Shown in pieces: positions 50,260-58,477 of a DNA stretch of 64,000 nucleotides. The translations under genes were made by a program, and so were the position numbers. Source of the DNA: Marisediminitalea lipolytica (GTDB lineage Bacteria; Pseudomonadota; Gammaproteobacteria; Enterobacterales; Alteromonadaceae); assembly GCF_001758465.1 (NCBI RefSeq), contig NZ_MJIC01000017.1, positions 34,758 through 98,757 of the forward strand. The letters run 5' to 3'. Under the pieces are notes generated by a model that worked only from the letters and a program-made list of their open reading frames with translations, did no database searches and was not told where the DNA came from. Positions within the stretch are counted from its first letter, which is position 1. Each line of letters begins with the position of its first letter.

Positions 50260-51772
50260 TTTACTGGCAGTACTGCTGGGGCTTCAGTTTCCGGCTTCTG
50301 CCCAATCCGTGGATGATTTCGATGAGATCAGTGCCCGTATGGACGCTGAATTTGAAAATCAAACCAAGCGCATAGACGACATTTATCAGGCTGTTGACGA
50401 GGCCATTGACAAAGCCTTCCGTGGCCTGACCAAACGTATCGAGGTTAAATGGCCCGATGGCGCATTGCCGGAACGTCATCGTTGGGTAACCTACAATAAA
50501 TCCATGAATAGCCGGGCCATTGCCGACTTTGAAGCTGGCGAACTGGTTATCGAAACCCTGGTTGAGCCTGGCGAAGACCTGCAGGAGAAAGTAGCAGAGT
50601 TAATGGCTATGTCCTCTTCAATTGCCACAGCTACGCCCAAAGAATTAGACGAACAGGACGTCTTGTTACAGGAAGTGACAAAAGAAGTGGCTGAAGTGAC
50701 CGAAGAACCGGTGAAGATCACCCAGACTACCGATACCTCCATTGCCAGCGTTTTACCCGACACCATAGGCGGTCAGTTGGCCGGACTAGCCGAAGCGCTA
50801 AAGCAGGATCTGGCCGAATTGCCGGCATTATCGGATGCCTCTAAACCTGAAGAAATCAGCGTCGTTGTAGAAAAAGTAGCGCAAAAACAGCAACCGAATA
50901 AACCCGTCACAGAGACTACTGAGACGGTGGTAGTGGTTGAAGAACCCGTTCAACAGCCTGACGATAAAGTCGATGCCGCTCCGGTGGCAGAACCTGCTAA
51001 GGACGTCGTAGCAGAATCCAAGGCAAAGCCTGCTCTGGTGGAAACGCCTGTTAAGGAAGTTGTAACAGAATCCAAAGCAGAGCCTGCGCCTCAAGAGATT
51101 GCTGTTATTCCTGCCAAACCAGAACCGAAAAAAGCCTTTGCGGTTCCGGCTCCGCTGCCGGTGTTAAGCGTAGTGGAGGATAACGGCCAGACCCGGCTAC
51201 AGTTAACCATTGAATTTGTGAATGGTTATCAGGAAAAACTGGTAGAAGAGTATTTTGACGACATTAAGGGTTACGCCAAAAGATATGATGTGCCCGTTTC
51301 AGTGATTATGGCAATTATTGAGACCGAGTCCAGTTATAACCCGCGAGCTGTATCGCCAGTGCCCGCTTTTGGGTTAATGCAGCTGGTACCTAAAACAGCC
51401 GGACTGGATGCCCATTTATTTGTTCACGGTGAAAAGAAGGTCGTTAGTGCGGACTATTTGTTTAACGAAGATAACAACCTTAAATTAGGTTCGGCGTATT
51501 TTCATCTGCTGACGCATCGCTATTTACGCAAAATCAGCGACCCCCAGGCCCGCTTTTATTGTGCCGTGGCCAGTTACAATACCGGGGTAGGCAATGTGGC
51601 AAGAACCTTTACCGGACGTAAAAGCATCAATGCTGCGGTAGACACCATAAACGGTATGTCGGCAGAAGCGGTATATGACTACTTAATTGAAAATTTACCA
51701 GCTGAAGAAACCAAAAATTACCTCAGAAAAGTGGTAACCCGGATGGCTAAATACAAGCAGTTTGATGCCTGA
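50237..51772 (+). CDS. MltC-like lytic transglycosylase with a long Pro/Glu/Val linker
   Basis: A 511-residue exported enzyme (signal peptide to ASA|QSV). Residues about 25-130 resemble the MltC N-terminal domain (DUF3393: FDEISARMDAEFENQTKRID, MNSRAIADFEAGELVIETL). Residues about 130-315 are a low-complexity linker rich in Val, Glu, Lys, Pro and Thr with an internal near-repeat (VVAESKAKPA / VVTESKAEPA). Residues 345-505 are an SLT domain: IIETESSYNPRAVSP with catalytic Glu364, FGLMQLVPKTAG and ASYNTGVGNVARTF. It cleaves MurNAc-GlcNAc bonds to make room in the wall. No lipobox is seen, unlike MltC. It overlaps the previous gene by 23 bases. Confidence 0.85.
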   Translation: MRRVLSTSLLAVLLGLQFPASAQSVDDFDEISARMDAEFENQTKRIDDIYQAVDEAIDKAFRGLTKRIEVKWPDGALPERHRWVTYNKSMNSRAIADFEAGELVIETLVEPGEDLQEKVAELMAMSSSIATATPKELDEQDVLLQEVTKEVAEVTEEPVKITQTTDTSIASVLPDTIGGQLAGLAEALKQDLAELPALSDASKPEEISVVVEKVAQKQQPNKPVTETTETVVVVEEPVQQPDDKVDAAPVAEPAKDVVAESKAKPALVETPVKEVVTESKAEPAPQEIAVIPAKPEPKKAFAVPAPLPVLSVVEDNGQTRLQLTIEFVNGYQEKLVEEYFDDIKGYAKRYDVPVSVIMAIIETESSYNPRAVSPVPAFGLMQLVPKTAGLDAHLFVHGEKKVVSADYLFNEDNNLKLGSAYFHLLTHRYLRKISDPQARFYCAVASYNTGVGNVARTFTGRKSINAAVDTINGMSAEAVYDYLIENLPAEETKNYLRKVVTRMAKYKQFDA

Positions 51773-51795
51773 GGATATTTAAAGTGAGAGCGACA

Positions 51796-52818
51796 ATGAA
51801 GACAGTTCGATATTTATCTTTAATGTGTGCGTTATTAGCCGGCGTTAGCCACGCCGATGAGGTTGTTGATCAGATGGCTGGCGGTTCGATTAACTGGTCA
51901 TCCGGGGTAATTTCAGCCTATGGCTATGGCGTAGCACCGGACGATGAACCTCTGGTTAAGCAGCGTCTGCTGGCGCGCCGCGCCGCTCAGCTGGACGCCT
52001 ATCGTAACCTCGCTGAAATGGTTAAAGGGGTAAGGGTTTCTTCGGAAACGCTGGTAGAGCAGATGGTTGCCCAGAGTGACCGGATTAATACCAGTTTACA
52101 GGGTATGATCAAAGGCGCGGCGATGACCGCCGACCATTACCAGAATGACGTGGCGACGGTAACGATGACGATGTCGCTGGACGGCCGCTTTATTCAAATG
52201 ATCGCGCCCGAAGTAGTAAAATCTGGTATGACAGCCGCGTGGTACGATAAACCTGTTCAGTGGGTGCTGGCCCGAACCGGTCAGTTTTCATGGCCAGAAA
52301 TGAGCTTATTTCCAACTGCCGGTGCCGCAGAAAGTACCCAAAAGCTTTTCATAATTGATAACCCGAACCAACTGGAACTGGTTAAAGAAATCACCCGCTT
52401 ATTAAAAGCCCAGCCGCAGCCACAGGTGATTGAGCAGCTGGAAAAGCAGATTGAATTTTACGAAAACAACAGTAATTTTACCGGCATTCTGATCGACGCG
52501 AGTCAGATTGGTAACTTTGAACTGGCTACTATCCCGCGTATTCGTAATCAAAAAGGGGATATTATTTATCCTACCAATGACGATTTAACCCATGGCCGGA
52601 TTAAAGGCCGTCCTGTGTCGTATGACTTTGATGTTAATGATGCGGTGCGCAACGCTCGCATTGCTGTGAAGCCACTGATTATTAAAGCTGAGAGCACTTA
52701 CAAAGCGCGTAACTCAGATTTAGTTATTGGGGAAGCGGCTGTAAATCTGATTAAAACCCAGCAAACACTGCAAAAAGCCCTGGGCAATGCAGAAGTAATG
52801 ATTGTTGTATCACGATGA
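51796..52818 (+). CDS. LPP20-domain secreted protein with C-terminal extension
   Basis: A 340-residue exported protein; the signal peptide MKTVRYLSLMCALLAGVSHA ends before DEVV. Residues about 25-140 form an LPP20-like domain: INWSSGVISAYGYGVAP, LLARRAAQLDAYRNLAEMVKGV, VEQMVAQSD and a strand pair ending MTMSLDG. The following 200 residues include AAESTQKLFIIDNPNQ, helical LVKEITRLLKAQ and a C-terminal strand domain (ILIDASQIGNFELATIP) shared with the last operon gene. An upstream GTG at 51784 is possible; ATG 51796 is preferred for the signal peptide. The stop overlaps the next start by four bases. Confidence 0.75.
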   Translation: MKTVRYLSLMCALLAGVSHADEVVDQMAGGSINWSSGVISAYGYGVAPDDEPLVKQRLLARRAAQLDAYRNLAEMVKGVRVSSETLVEQMVAQSDRINTSLQGMIKGAAMTADHYQNDVATVTMTMSLDGRFIQMIAPEVVKSGMTAAWYDKPVQWVLARTGQFSWPEMSLFPTAGAAESTQKLFIIDNPNQLELVKEITRLLKAQPQPQVIEQLEKQIEFYENNSNFTGILIDASQIGNFELATIPRIRNQKGDIIYPTNDDLTHGRIKGRPVSYDFDVNDAVRNARIAVKPLIIKAESTYKARNSDLVIGEAAVNLIKTQQTLQKALGNAEVMIVVSR

Positions 52819-53528
52819 AATTAAAGTCTCTGCGCTTCCCTCTGCTGGCGGTATTTTTGCTGGTGCTGACGCACCAGCAGGTTGCTTTTGCCTCGCCGCG
52901 CGTGGCGATTGTAGAAGCGCAGATCATGATAGACAGTGGCGAGTACAAAGAAGCTATTGAATATCTTGAAGCGGCCATTATTGAGTACCCTACCAACGAT
53001 ACTTTACTGGCACTCTATGGCAGTGCATTGTACGAGAACAAACAAATATCTGAGGCCGAAGTCGCATTTCGCCGGGCACTTGAAATCAATCCGCTCAATG
53101 CCATGGCAGCCGATCAGATAGAGGTCATCCGCTTTATTTCTAATGCGTCAGTGAGCGAAAAAGCGCAGCAAATAGAAGAGCTAACGCTGGATAAATTGTT
53201 TGACCTTATCGCCATGGCCATGGCTTTTGCGCTGGGTACCATGATGTCCAAATACTTGCGTAAATTTTCTGACTGGAACTTTATGCGCCGTAGTCGTAAG
53301 TTGTTCAGAAAAGGCGATTATGATGACTTCGTGGATTTGCTGGAAATTCAGCTGTCCACTAACGAACTGAAGCCATTACGGGGTAGCATTCACTTTATGC
53401 AGCAACACATGTCAGAGGAAGAAATTACGACGCTGCTAAATCGCTACGTGAACACGGAAGATAACCTCCATACGCTTTCACGTATGGTAAGGCTGAGCTA
53501 TGAGCATGGCGACCATCTGCAGAATTAG
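52815..53528 (+). CDS. Membrane-anchored TPR protein
   Basis: A 237-residue protein with a signal peptide or signal anchor (to about residue 27), a periplasmic TPR region (IMIDSGEYKEAIEYLEAAI, LYGSALYENKQISEAEVAFRRALEINP) at about 30-105, and a membrane helix at about 130-152 (DKLFDLIAMAMAFALGTMMS). It ends with a basic cytoplasmic tail (RKFSDWNFMRRSRKLFRKGDY) that again looks TPR-like. It could bridge the periplasmic parts to the cytoplasm. No specific family is recognised. It overlaps the previous gene by four bases and the next by 29. Confidence 0.7.
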   Translation: MKLKSLRFPLLAVFLLVLTHQQVAFASPRVAIVEAQIMIDSGEYKEAIEYLEAAIIEYPTNDTLLALYGSALYENKQISEAEVAFRRALEINPLNAMAADQIEVIRFISNASVSEKAQQIEELTLDKLFDLIAMAMAFALGTMMSKYLRKFSDWNFMRRSRKLFRKGDYDDFVDLLEIQLSTNELKPLRGSIHFMQQHMSEEEITTLLNRYVNTEDNLHTLSRMVRLSYEHGDHLQN

Positions 53529-54219
53529 CGTTGTTCTGGTTGTGCTACTGTGTGGCTGTGCAACCAACCCGCCGCCTTTGTCATTAGGTGAACGCTATCA
53601 ACAGCTGGCGCAGGAAGAAAGCTTTTCCGTTTACGAAATGCGAACACTGGCCAGCGAAGCCTATCAACAAGGCGATTTGTCCTTAATGCTGAATGCGCAG
53701 TGGAAGTTATGTCAGCGTGCCGTCGCGGTAAATAGTGACGGTGAAGATTGCCATCAGCTACTGGATTTAGCGATTATCGAACAGGACAGGCTAAGCGAGG
53801 CGAGGGCAAATCTCGCCCTGTATTTTATTACCCGCACACAGTCCTATTATCAGCGCGCTACTGCTGTTATCCCCGCTAACGGAGAGGATTATAGCGAACT
53901 GTTCGCGGCACCAGTTGAAACCTGCATTACCTCAGCTCAGGCAACAGAATGGCAGGCCATGCAGTGTTATCTGTCTGGTAAGGCTGCGGGTAATGAGCCC
54001 GCATTACAGAAAGCCTTAACACTGTTTCGTCGTTTTAACGCCAGTCATAATATGGCCGACAGCTATTTTGTGCTGGCTAAAATAAAACTCGCCAACAACG
54101 AGCCTGCCATCGCGGCAGATTTTGCCGCCAAAGCCGCTCTGCTGTTAAGCCAACTGGGCGAAAGCGATAAAGCTGAGCAGGTAAGAAACTGGCGTCAGGA
54201 CAACGTTTATGCTCAATAG
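53500..54219 (+). CDS. TPR-like helical lipoprotein
   Basis: A 239-residue lipoprotein with lipobox LCGC (Cys20). The mature part is helical, with repeats such as MRTLASEAYQQGDLSLMLNAQWKLC, SEARANLALYF and SYFVLAKIKLANNEPAIAADFAAKAALLL, a solenoid like TPR/Sel1 proteins. Four or more Cys residues suggest disulfides. It overlaps the previous gene by 29 bases and the MlaE-like gene by 11. No family is recognised. Confidence 0.68.
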   Translation: MSMATICRISVVLVVLLCGCATNPPPLSLGERYQQLAQEESFSVYEMRTLASEAYQQGDLSLMLNAQWKLCQRAVAVNSDGEDCHQLLDLAIIEQDRLSEARANLALYFITRTQSYYQRATAVIPANGEDYSELFAAPVETCITSAQATEWQAMQCYLSGKAAGNEPALQKALTLFRRFNASHNMADSYFVLAKIKLANNEPAIAADFAAKAALLLSQLGESDKAEQVRNWRQDNVYAQ

Positions 54220-55000
54220 CATTGGCCGGCATACACAACGATATGCTGGCGTTCTGACTGGTATTATCGGCCTGTTGGGACTGGCGCTTAACACCTGTCC
54301 GCAACTGCTCAAGCCCCAGCGACGGCGTATTTTTTGGTTGCTTTTTAAGCGTCAGTTGTTTAACTCAGGTCTGCGGGCTGCTTCAATCAATACCATGATT
54401 GCTGTACTGCTCGGCGTTTTTGTGATGTCAAAGGCCTATTCGGTCATTCCCAATAATGCGCAGTTTATTGATTACTATGCGCAGTTTTTCAATATTATGG
54501 TGAATCGGGAAATCGGACCGTTAATCTCTGGCATTATTCTGATAGCCCGTTCGGCATCGGCGGTGACTGCCGAAATGGGGCAAATGCAGTTGTACCGACA
54601 GTTTGATGCGTTATCTGCGGTTAATATGAGCCCGGCTCTGGTGTTTTTGCTGCCGGTCTTCTTTGCTTTCCCGCTTTCGCTGCTGCTGATGTTTTTTTAC
54701 TTTAATCTGATTTGTATCTTTACCTCTTACGCGGTGATTGAGCTTTATCACGCCGGTGGTATTACGCTGATGTCATTTATCCGCGCCTTATTAGAGCAGG
54801 TTACCGTGACCGAAGTTGTGGTAAGCATAACTAAGGCATTGGTGGGTGGCTGCCTTATTGGCCTTGCCAGCCTTTACTTTGGCTACAACGTGCGTGACCG
54901 TTTTACCGATGTTTCCAGAGCTATCTCTAACTCAAACACCTTTCAGCTGTTTGCGTTTTTTGTTTTAAACGTTGGTCTGTCTTATCTGGTGTACTTATGA
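54209..55000 (+). CDS. MlaE-like ABC permease of an MCE transporter
   Basis: A 263-residue inner membrane protein of the MlaE/YrbE family, with about five or six helices. The signature REIGPLISGIILIARSASAVTAEMGQM and FDALSAVNMSP corresponds to the MlaE core (REIGP...AxExG...DAL). MlaE dimerises, is driven by MlaF and docks a hexameric MCE protein to move phospholipids between membranes. Its start overlaps the lipoprotein gene by 11 bases and its stop the ATPase start by four. Canonical mla genes (mlaB, mlaC, mlaA) are not beside it, so this is a separate MCE system from Mla. Confidence 0.9.
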   Translation: MLNSIGRHTQRYAGVLTGIIGLLGLALNTCPQLLKPQRRRIFWLLFKRQLFNSGLRAASINTMIAVLLGVFVMSKAYSVIPNNAQFIDYYAQFFNIMVNREIGPLISGIILIARSASAVTAEMGQMQLYRQFDALSAVNMSPALVFLLPVFFAFPLSLLLMFFYFNLICIFTSYAVIELYHAGGITLMSFIRALLEQVTVTEVVVSITKALVGGCLIGLASLYFGYNVRDRFTDVSRAISNSNTFQLFAFFVLNVGLSYLVYL

Positions 55001-55653
55001 CCTGCCTGCGTCTGGATAATGTCAGCCTGAGTTTTGCCGACAAAAGGGTATTTAGTCAGTTAAACCTGCGGGTAGGCAGTGGTGAAATTGTCTGCGTTGA
55101 AACCGGTGTACTGGATGGCGGCTCCAGTTTACTAAAAATAAGCGCCGGGCTGTGCGCTCCCACCGAAGGGAATGTGAGTGTGGATGGGCTGGCTATAAAA
55201 GATATGACAGAACAAGCCCGCTTTAAAGCTACCTGCATGGCATTTGAGGCCGGTGGCCTGCTGAGTATTTTTACTAACTATAACAACATCGCTTTTCCTA
55301 TGTTGTACCATACCAGCATGACAAAGGCGGCCATTGCCAGTTATATTGAACCTCTGGCAGAGGCGTTACAAATTAGTGAGTTATTGCCCCTTGAGCCGCA
55401 TCAGCTCAACGACGTGCAAACCAGAATGATGAACCTGCTGCGGGCAATGGTGTTCAGGCCTAAACTGATATTACTGGATGAAGTGCAAAGTGGTATGTCA
55501 GAGAGTATGCGGGATAACATGCTCCATGTATTATTAAAGGAACAGCAGCAACATGGCTATGCGGTAGTGATGACCGTAACCGCTGGAGATAGAACCGACT
55601 TTGCTGACCGGGTGCTGGCCATCCGCGATCATAAACTGGAGGATGCTCAATGA
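54997..55653 (+). CDS. MlaF-like ABC ATPase with degenerate nucleotide-binding motifs
   Basis: A 218-residue ABC ATPase-fold protein between the permease and MCE genes. The fold is clear (LRLDNVSLSF, LILLDEVQSG), but key residues are lost. The Walker A region reads GVLDGGSSLLK at 37-47, with Gly42 where the Lys should be. The Q-loop Gln is Glu81, the signature LSGGQ is LNDVQ (134-138), and the H-loop His is absent (TVTAGD, about 190-195). Walker B Asp158-Glu159 remain. Family knowledge says the Walker A Lys is needed for ATP hydrolysis, so it is probably a structural or regulatory pseudo-ATPase. The frame is intact and translationally coupled on both sides, which argues against a decayed gene. 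Confidence 0.88.
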   Translation: MTCLRLDNVSLSFADKRVFSQLNLRVGSGEIVCVETGVLDGGSSLLKISAGLCAPTEGNVSVDGLAIKDMTEQARFKATCMAFEAGGLLSIFTNYNNIAFPMLYHTSMTKAAIASYIEPLAEALQISELLPLEPHQLNDVQTRMMNLLRAMVFRPKLILLDEVQSGMSESMRDNMLHVLLKEQQQHGYAVVMTVTAGDRTDFADRVLAIRDHKLEDAQ

Positions 55654-56642
55654 GTTTTGCACCATCGCAATCGTTATCGTCCCGTTGGCAGGATACACTG
55701 CTGGGAATGTTTGTGGTGGTGGCATTACTGCTGGCGGGTTGGCTGGTGTTTGAGGATCTGCAGGAACAACATGGCGAGCAGATAAGGTTTGAGGCGCATC
55801 TTTCCGCGTCTTACGGACTCAGCGCTGGATCCCCGGTAAAACTAAAAGGGGTAACGGTTGGGCGCATTGACAGTATCCATTTAACCGATAGCGGCGAAGT
55901 CGCCCTTAATCTGGTTATGCAACCGGAATACCGTGCGCTGTACCGCATGGGCAGTAAGTTGCAGGTAGAGTCGGCACTGGCTATCGACAGCGTGCTCTCC
56001 GGGGCGGCCATTGCTTTTATCCCTGGCGATAGTGGGCAGTTAGCCAACGGAGCCGTGCTGGATGCCGATGAACCGCAATCGTTGCAAGACCTGATGGTAG
56101 AGTGGGATGTTGCAGCGCTGTCGCAAAAAGTGGCCGACATACTGATAAATCTCGAAAGCATTGTGGCCAATGTGAATAATAAACAGGAAGTGTTAAATCA
56201 GAGTATGGAAAACATAGCAACACTCACCGCCAACATGGCTGGGATAAGTCAACAACTGCCTGCCGTTATTGACCAGATGCAGCAAACGATGCAGGTGATG
56301 CAAACATCGTTGCAGGACAGCACTGAAAACCTGAATAATAATATGGATGCCTTTGCCGGTGTTGCGTCACAGTCTGCCACGCTTATCGAGAGCATTAATG
56401 GCATTGCTACTGACATCCAGCCAACGGTCGCTGATCTACCCGAGACCCAGGCTTTGCTGAACGATTTATTACTTGAAGTAAATGGCCTGACCCGCCAGTT
56501 ACGTCAACACTGGTTATTACGAGGCGACAATCCCACCGCTACACCCGGGCAGGCGCCAGAGAATAATGGGCTGTTTCCACCTGATGAGTCATTATATGAC
56601 CCCGCAGTGCGTGCGCCTGAAAAAGGAGAACCTGAGTCATGA
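55650..56642 (+). CDS. MlaD/MCE-domain protein
   Basis: A 330-residue protein with an N-terminal membrane helix (about 15-32, LLGMFVVVALLLAGWLVF), one MCE domain at about 43-130 (SASYGLSAGSPVKLKGVTVGRID, YRMGSKLQVESA, GAAIAFIPGDSG), then a long helical, coiled-coil-prone region with Gln/Asn/Thr-rich heptads (about 150-290) and a Pro-rich tail. MCE proteins form hexameric rings that carry lipid through the periplasm; the long helical part recalls PqiB/LetB-type needles or the MlaD C-terminus, but here there is only one MCE domain. It overlaps its neighbours by four bases on each side. Confidence 0.87.
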   Translation: MSFAPSQSLSSRWQDTLLGMFVVVALLLAGWLVFEDLQEQHGEQIRFEAHLSASYGLSAGSPVKLKGVTVGRIDSIHLTDSGEVALNLVMQPEYRALYRMGSKLQVESALAIDSVLSGAAIAFIPGDSGQLANGAVLDADEPQSLQDLMVEWDVAALSQKVADILINLESIVANVNNKQEVLNQSMENIATLTANMAGISQQLPAVIDQMQQTMQVMQTSLQDSTENLNNNMDAFAGVASQSATLIESINGIATDIQPTVADLPETQALLNDLLLEVNGLTRQLRQHWLLRGDNPTATPGQAPENNGLFPPDESLYDPAVRAPEKGEPES

Positions 56643-58477
56643 GTAAGCAGTATATTCGTCTGTGGTTAGGCGCGTTGTGTCTGGTGTTGGCAGGCTGTAC
56701 GGTAAGCACCAACGATACGGTACTGGTGGGGCCGCCCCAACGTTCGTCTAACAGTGAAGTTGAGAATAATACCGGTACCAGCGGTGAGCAGCAGGCAATC
56801 CCTTCAAGTATCGCTATTTTACCCTTTACCAATATTACCGAAGAGCTGGTGGCTGCGCCGTTACTTCGACAAGTCATCAACAGTCAGCTATCCGGACGAA
56901 ATTTTTCGGTAATGCACCCGGGAGAGGTGGATAAACGCTTACCTTCAGGTCCGCTCGATTACACGCAAATGGCCTCTTACCTGGGAGTGGAAGGTGTGCT
57001 GGTTGGCGAAGTAGTGGACTTTGAGCGTTTCTTTGCCGGTATCTATTCTGAAATCCGACTGGGTATCAAGCTGTCTTTATACAACACCAAAGGCGATGTG
57101 GTATGGAGTGGTGAGCACGAAGTAACGCAACGTGCAGGTGGTGTATCGACTACTGCCTGGGGGTTATTACTTAATGCTGCCATAGCAGCGATGAATCTGG
57201 ATGATGAAAATCTACTGGCAGCCGCCGACGAGTTAGGTCGCAAAGTCGCTTTTGATTTTCCTCAGCCACGGTTTTATAAAGGCACAGCTGGTCCGCTTAT
57301 TGAGTCGGTTATTCACGACAAAGCAGGCAAATGGCTGCACTATGGTGATGTGATTGAAGTGGGTGTGAAAGGTGAAGCCGGATTACAGGCCTTTGTTGAA
57401 CTGGGTAATCAGCTGCGCACTGAATTGCAAGAAGTGGAGCCGGGCATTTACATCAGCAGGATTCCTGTACAGCCTGACTGGAACGAGCAACGGGTACCGG
57501 TAACCGGGATTTTGCAGGATACCGACGGCAGCACCTCTACGCTGTTAAGTATCACCGGGTTAGTGAACTTCGATAACGTAGCGCCGGAGCCGGTTAGCGA
57601 CCTGGTGGGCAGCCAGACCGAAAGCACCCTGAAACTGGCCTGGCAGGACCCAACCGCCGTCGCATTTAAAGTTACGCGGGTAACCGACAACGGGGAAGAG
57701 GTACTACAGGAAAGCACTGATACCTTCGTTAATCTGGAAATTGATTCTGAACCCTTCAGCAAAACTACCTATAAAGTAGTGGCTGTTGATGAAGCAGGGA
57801 ATATGAGTGCACCAAAGGCACTCACGCTGACCACCTATATTAAGGAAGTGGGCAAACAAACCTTCCTCAGCGGTCCGTTACAGGGCGAGTACAGTGGCGT
57901 ATTGTCCTTAACTGCGACTTTCAGTCCTTACGAGGTTAAAGGTAAGGTGATCTTCGGTGAAGACAGTGAGTTATATATTGAACCGGGTGTGGTGCTGGAG
58001 TTTGATTCCGGAGCAATAATGGAAATTCAGGGCGAAGCGTATTTCTGGGGCCTGAAACAGAGCATCATTATTCAGCCGGCGGGAGAGCAGGCTCGTCGTG
58101 AACCATACATAGTACTGAACAATACCAAGCCAACTCAGTTCTCTGGCGTGAAAATGAAAGACGCCGGTGTGGGCATTGTAGTGAAATCCGGCCAGCCACT
58201 ACTGGAAGCTATTGAGATTCTGGGTAGTCGCTTTAGTGCGTTAAATATTGAGGGTGAATCAAATGTAACTCTGCGTGCCTGTGTGATTGATGGCAGTAAT
58301 ACCGCTGGTATCGTGGTAAGTGAATACGCCAAGCTGAACATTTCTGATTGTACATTTAAGAACAACTTCCCATTCCACATTCAGAACGCGTCGAGCTATG
58401 AAGTCAATGCGCAGGGCAACAGTTGGGATCCCGAGCCTTCTGACAGGACTATTTTAGGTAAAGTAAGGACAAAATAA
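56639..58477 (+). CDS. Lipoprotein with CsgG/GNA1162-like, FN3 and beta-helix domains
   Basis: A 612-residue lipoprotein (lipobox LAGC, Cys20). Residues about 50-210 form a CsgG/GNA1162-like domain (SSIAILPFTNITEELVAAPLLRQVINSQL, ASYLGVEGVLVGEVVDF). A segment of about 110 residues leads to one FN3 domain at about 320-400 (LKLAWQDPTAVAFKVTRV, YKVVAVDEAGN). The C-terminal 200 residues look like a right-handed parallel beta-helix (short repeated strands: GVKMKDAGVGIVVKSGQPLLEAIEIL, NVTLRACVIDGSN, KLNISDCTFKNN). Beta-helices often bind polysaccharide. It overlaps the MCE gene by four bases. Confidence 0.75.
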   Translation: MSKQYIRLWLGALCLVLAGCTVSTNDTVLVGPPQRSSNSEVENNTGTSGEQQAIPSSIAILPFTNITEELVAAPLLRQVINSQLSGRNFSVMHPGEVDKRLPSGPLDYTQMASYLGVEGVLVGEVVDFERFFAGIYSEIRLGIKLSLYNTKGDVVWSGEHEVTQRAGGVSTTAWGLLLNAAIAAMNLDDENLLAAADELGRKVAFDFPQPRFYKGTAGPLIESVIHDKAGKWLHYGDVIEVGVKGEAGLQAFVELGNQLRTELQEVEPGIYISRIPVQPDWNEQRVPVTGILQDTDGSTSTLLSITGLVNFDNVAPEPVSDLVGSQTESTLKLAWQDPTAVAFKVTRVTDNGEEVLQESTDTFVNLEIDSEPFSKTTYKVVAVDEAGNMSAPKALTLTTYIKEVGKQTFLSGPLQGEYSGVLSLTATFSPYEVKGKVIFGEDSELYIEPGVVLEFDSGAIMEIQGEAYFWGLKQSIIIQPAGEQARREPYIVLNNTKPTQFSGVKMKDAGVGIVVKSGQPLLEAIEILGSRFSALNIEGESNVTLRACVIDGSNTAGIVVSEYAKLNISDCTFKNNFPFHIQNASSYEVNAQGNSWDPEPSDRTILGKVRTK

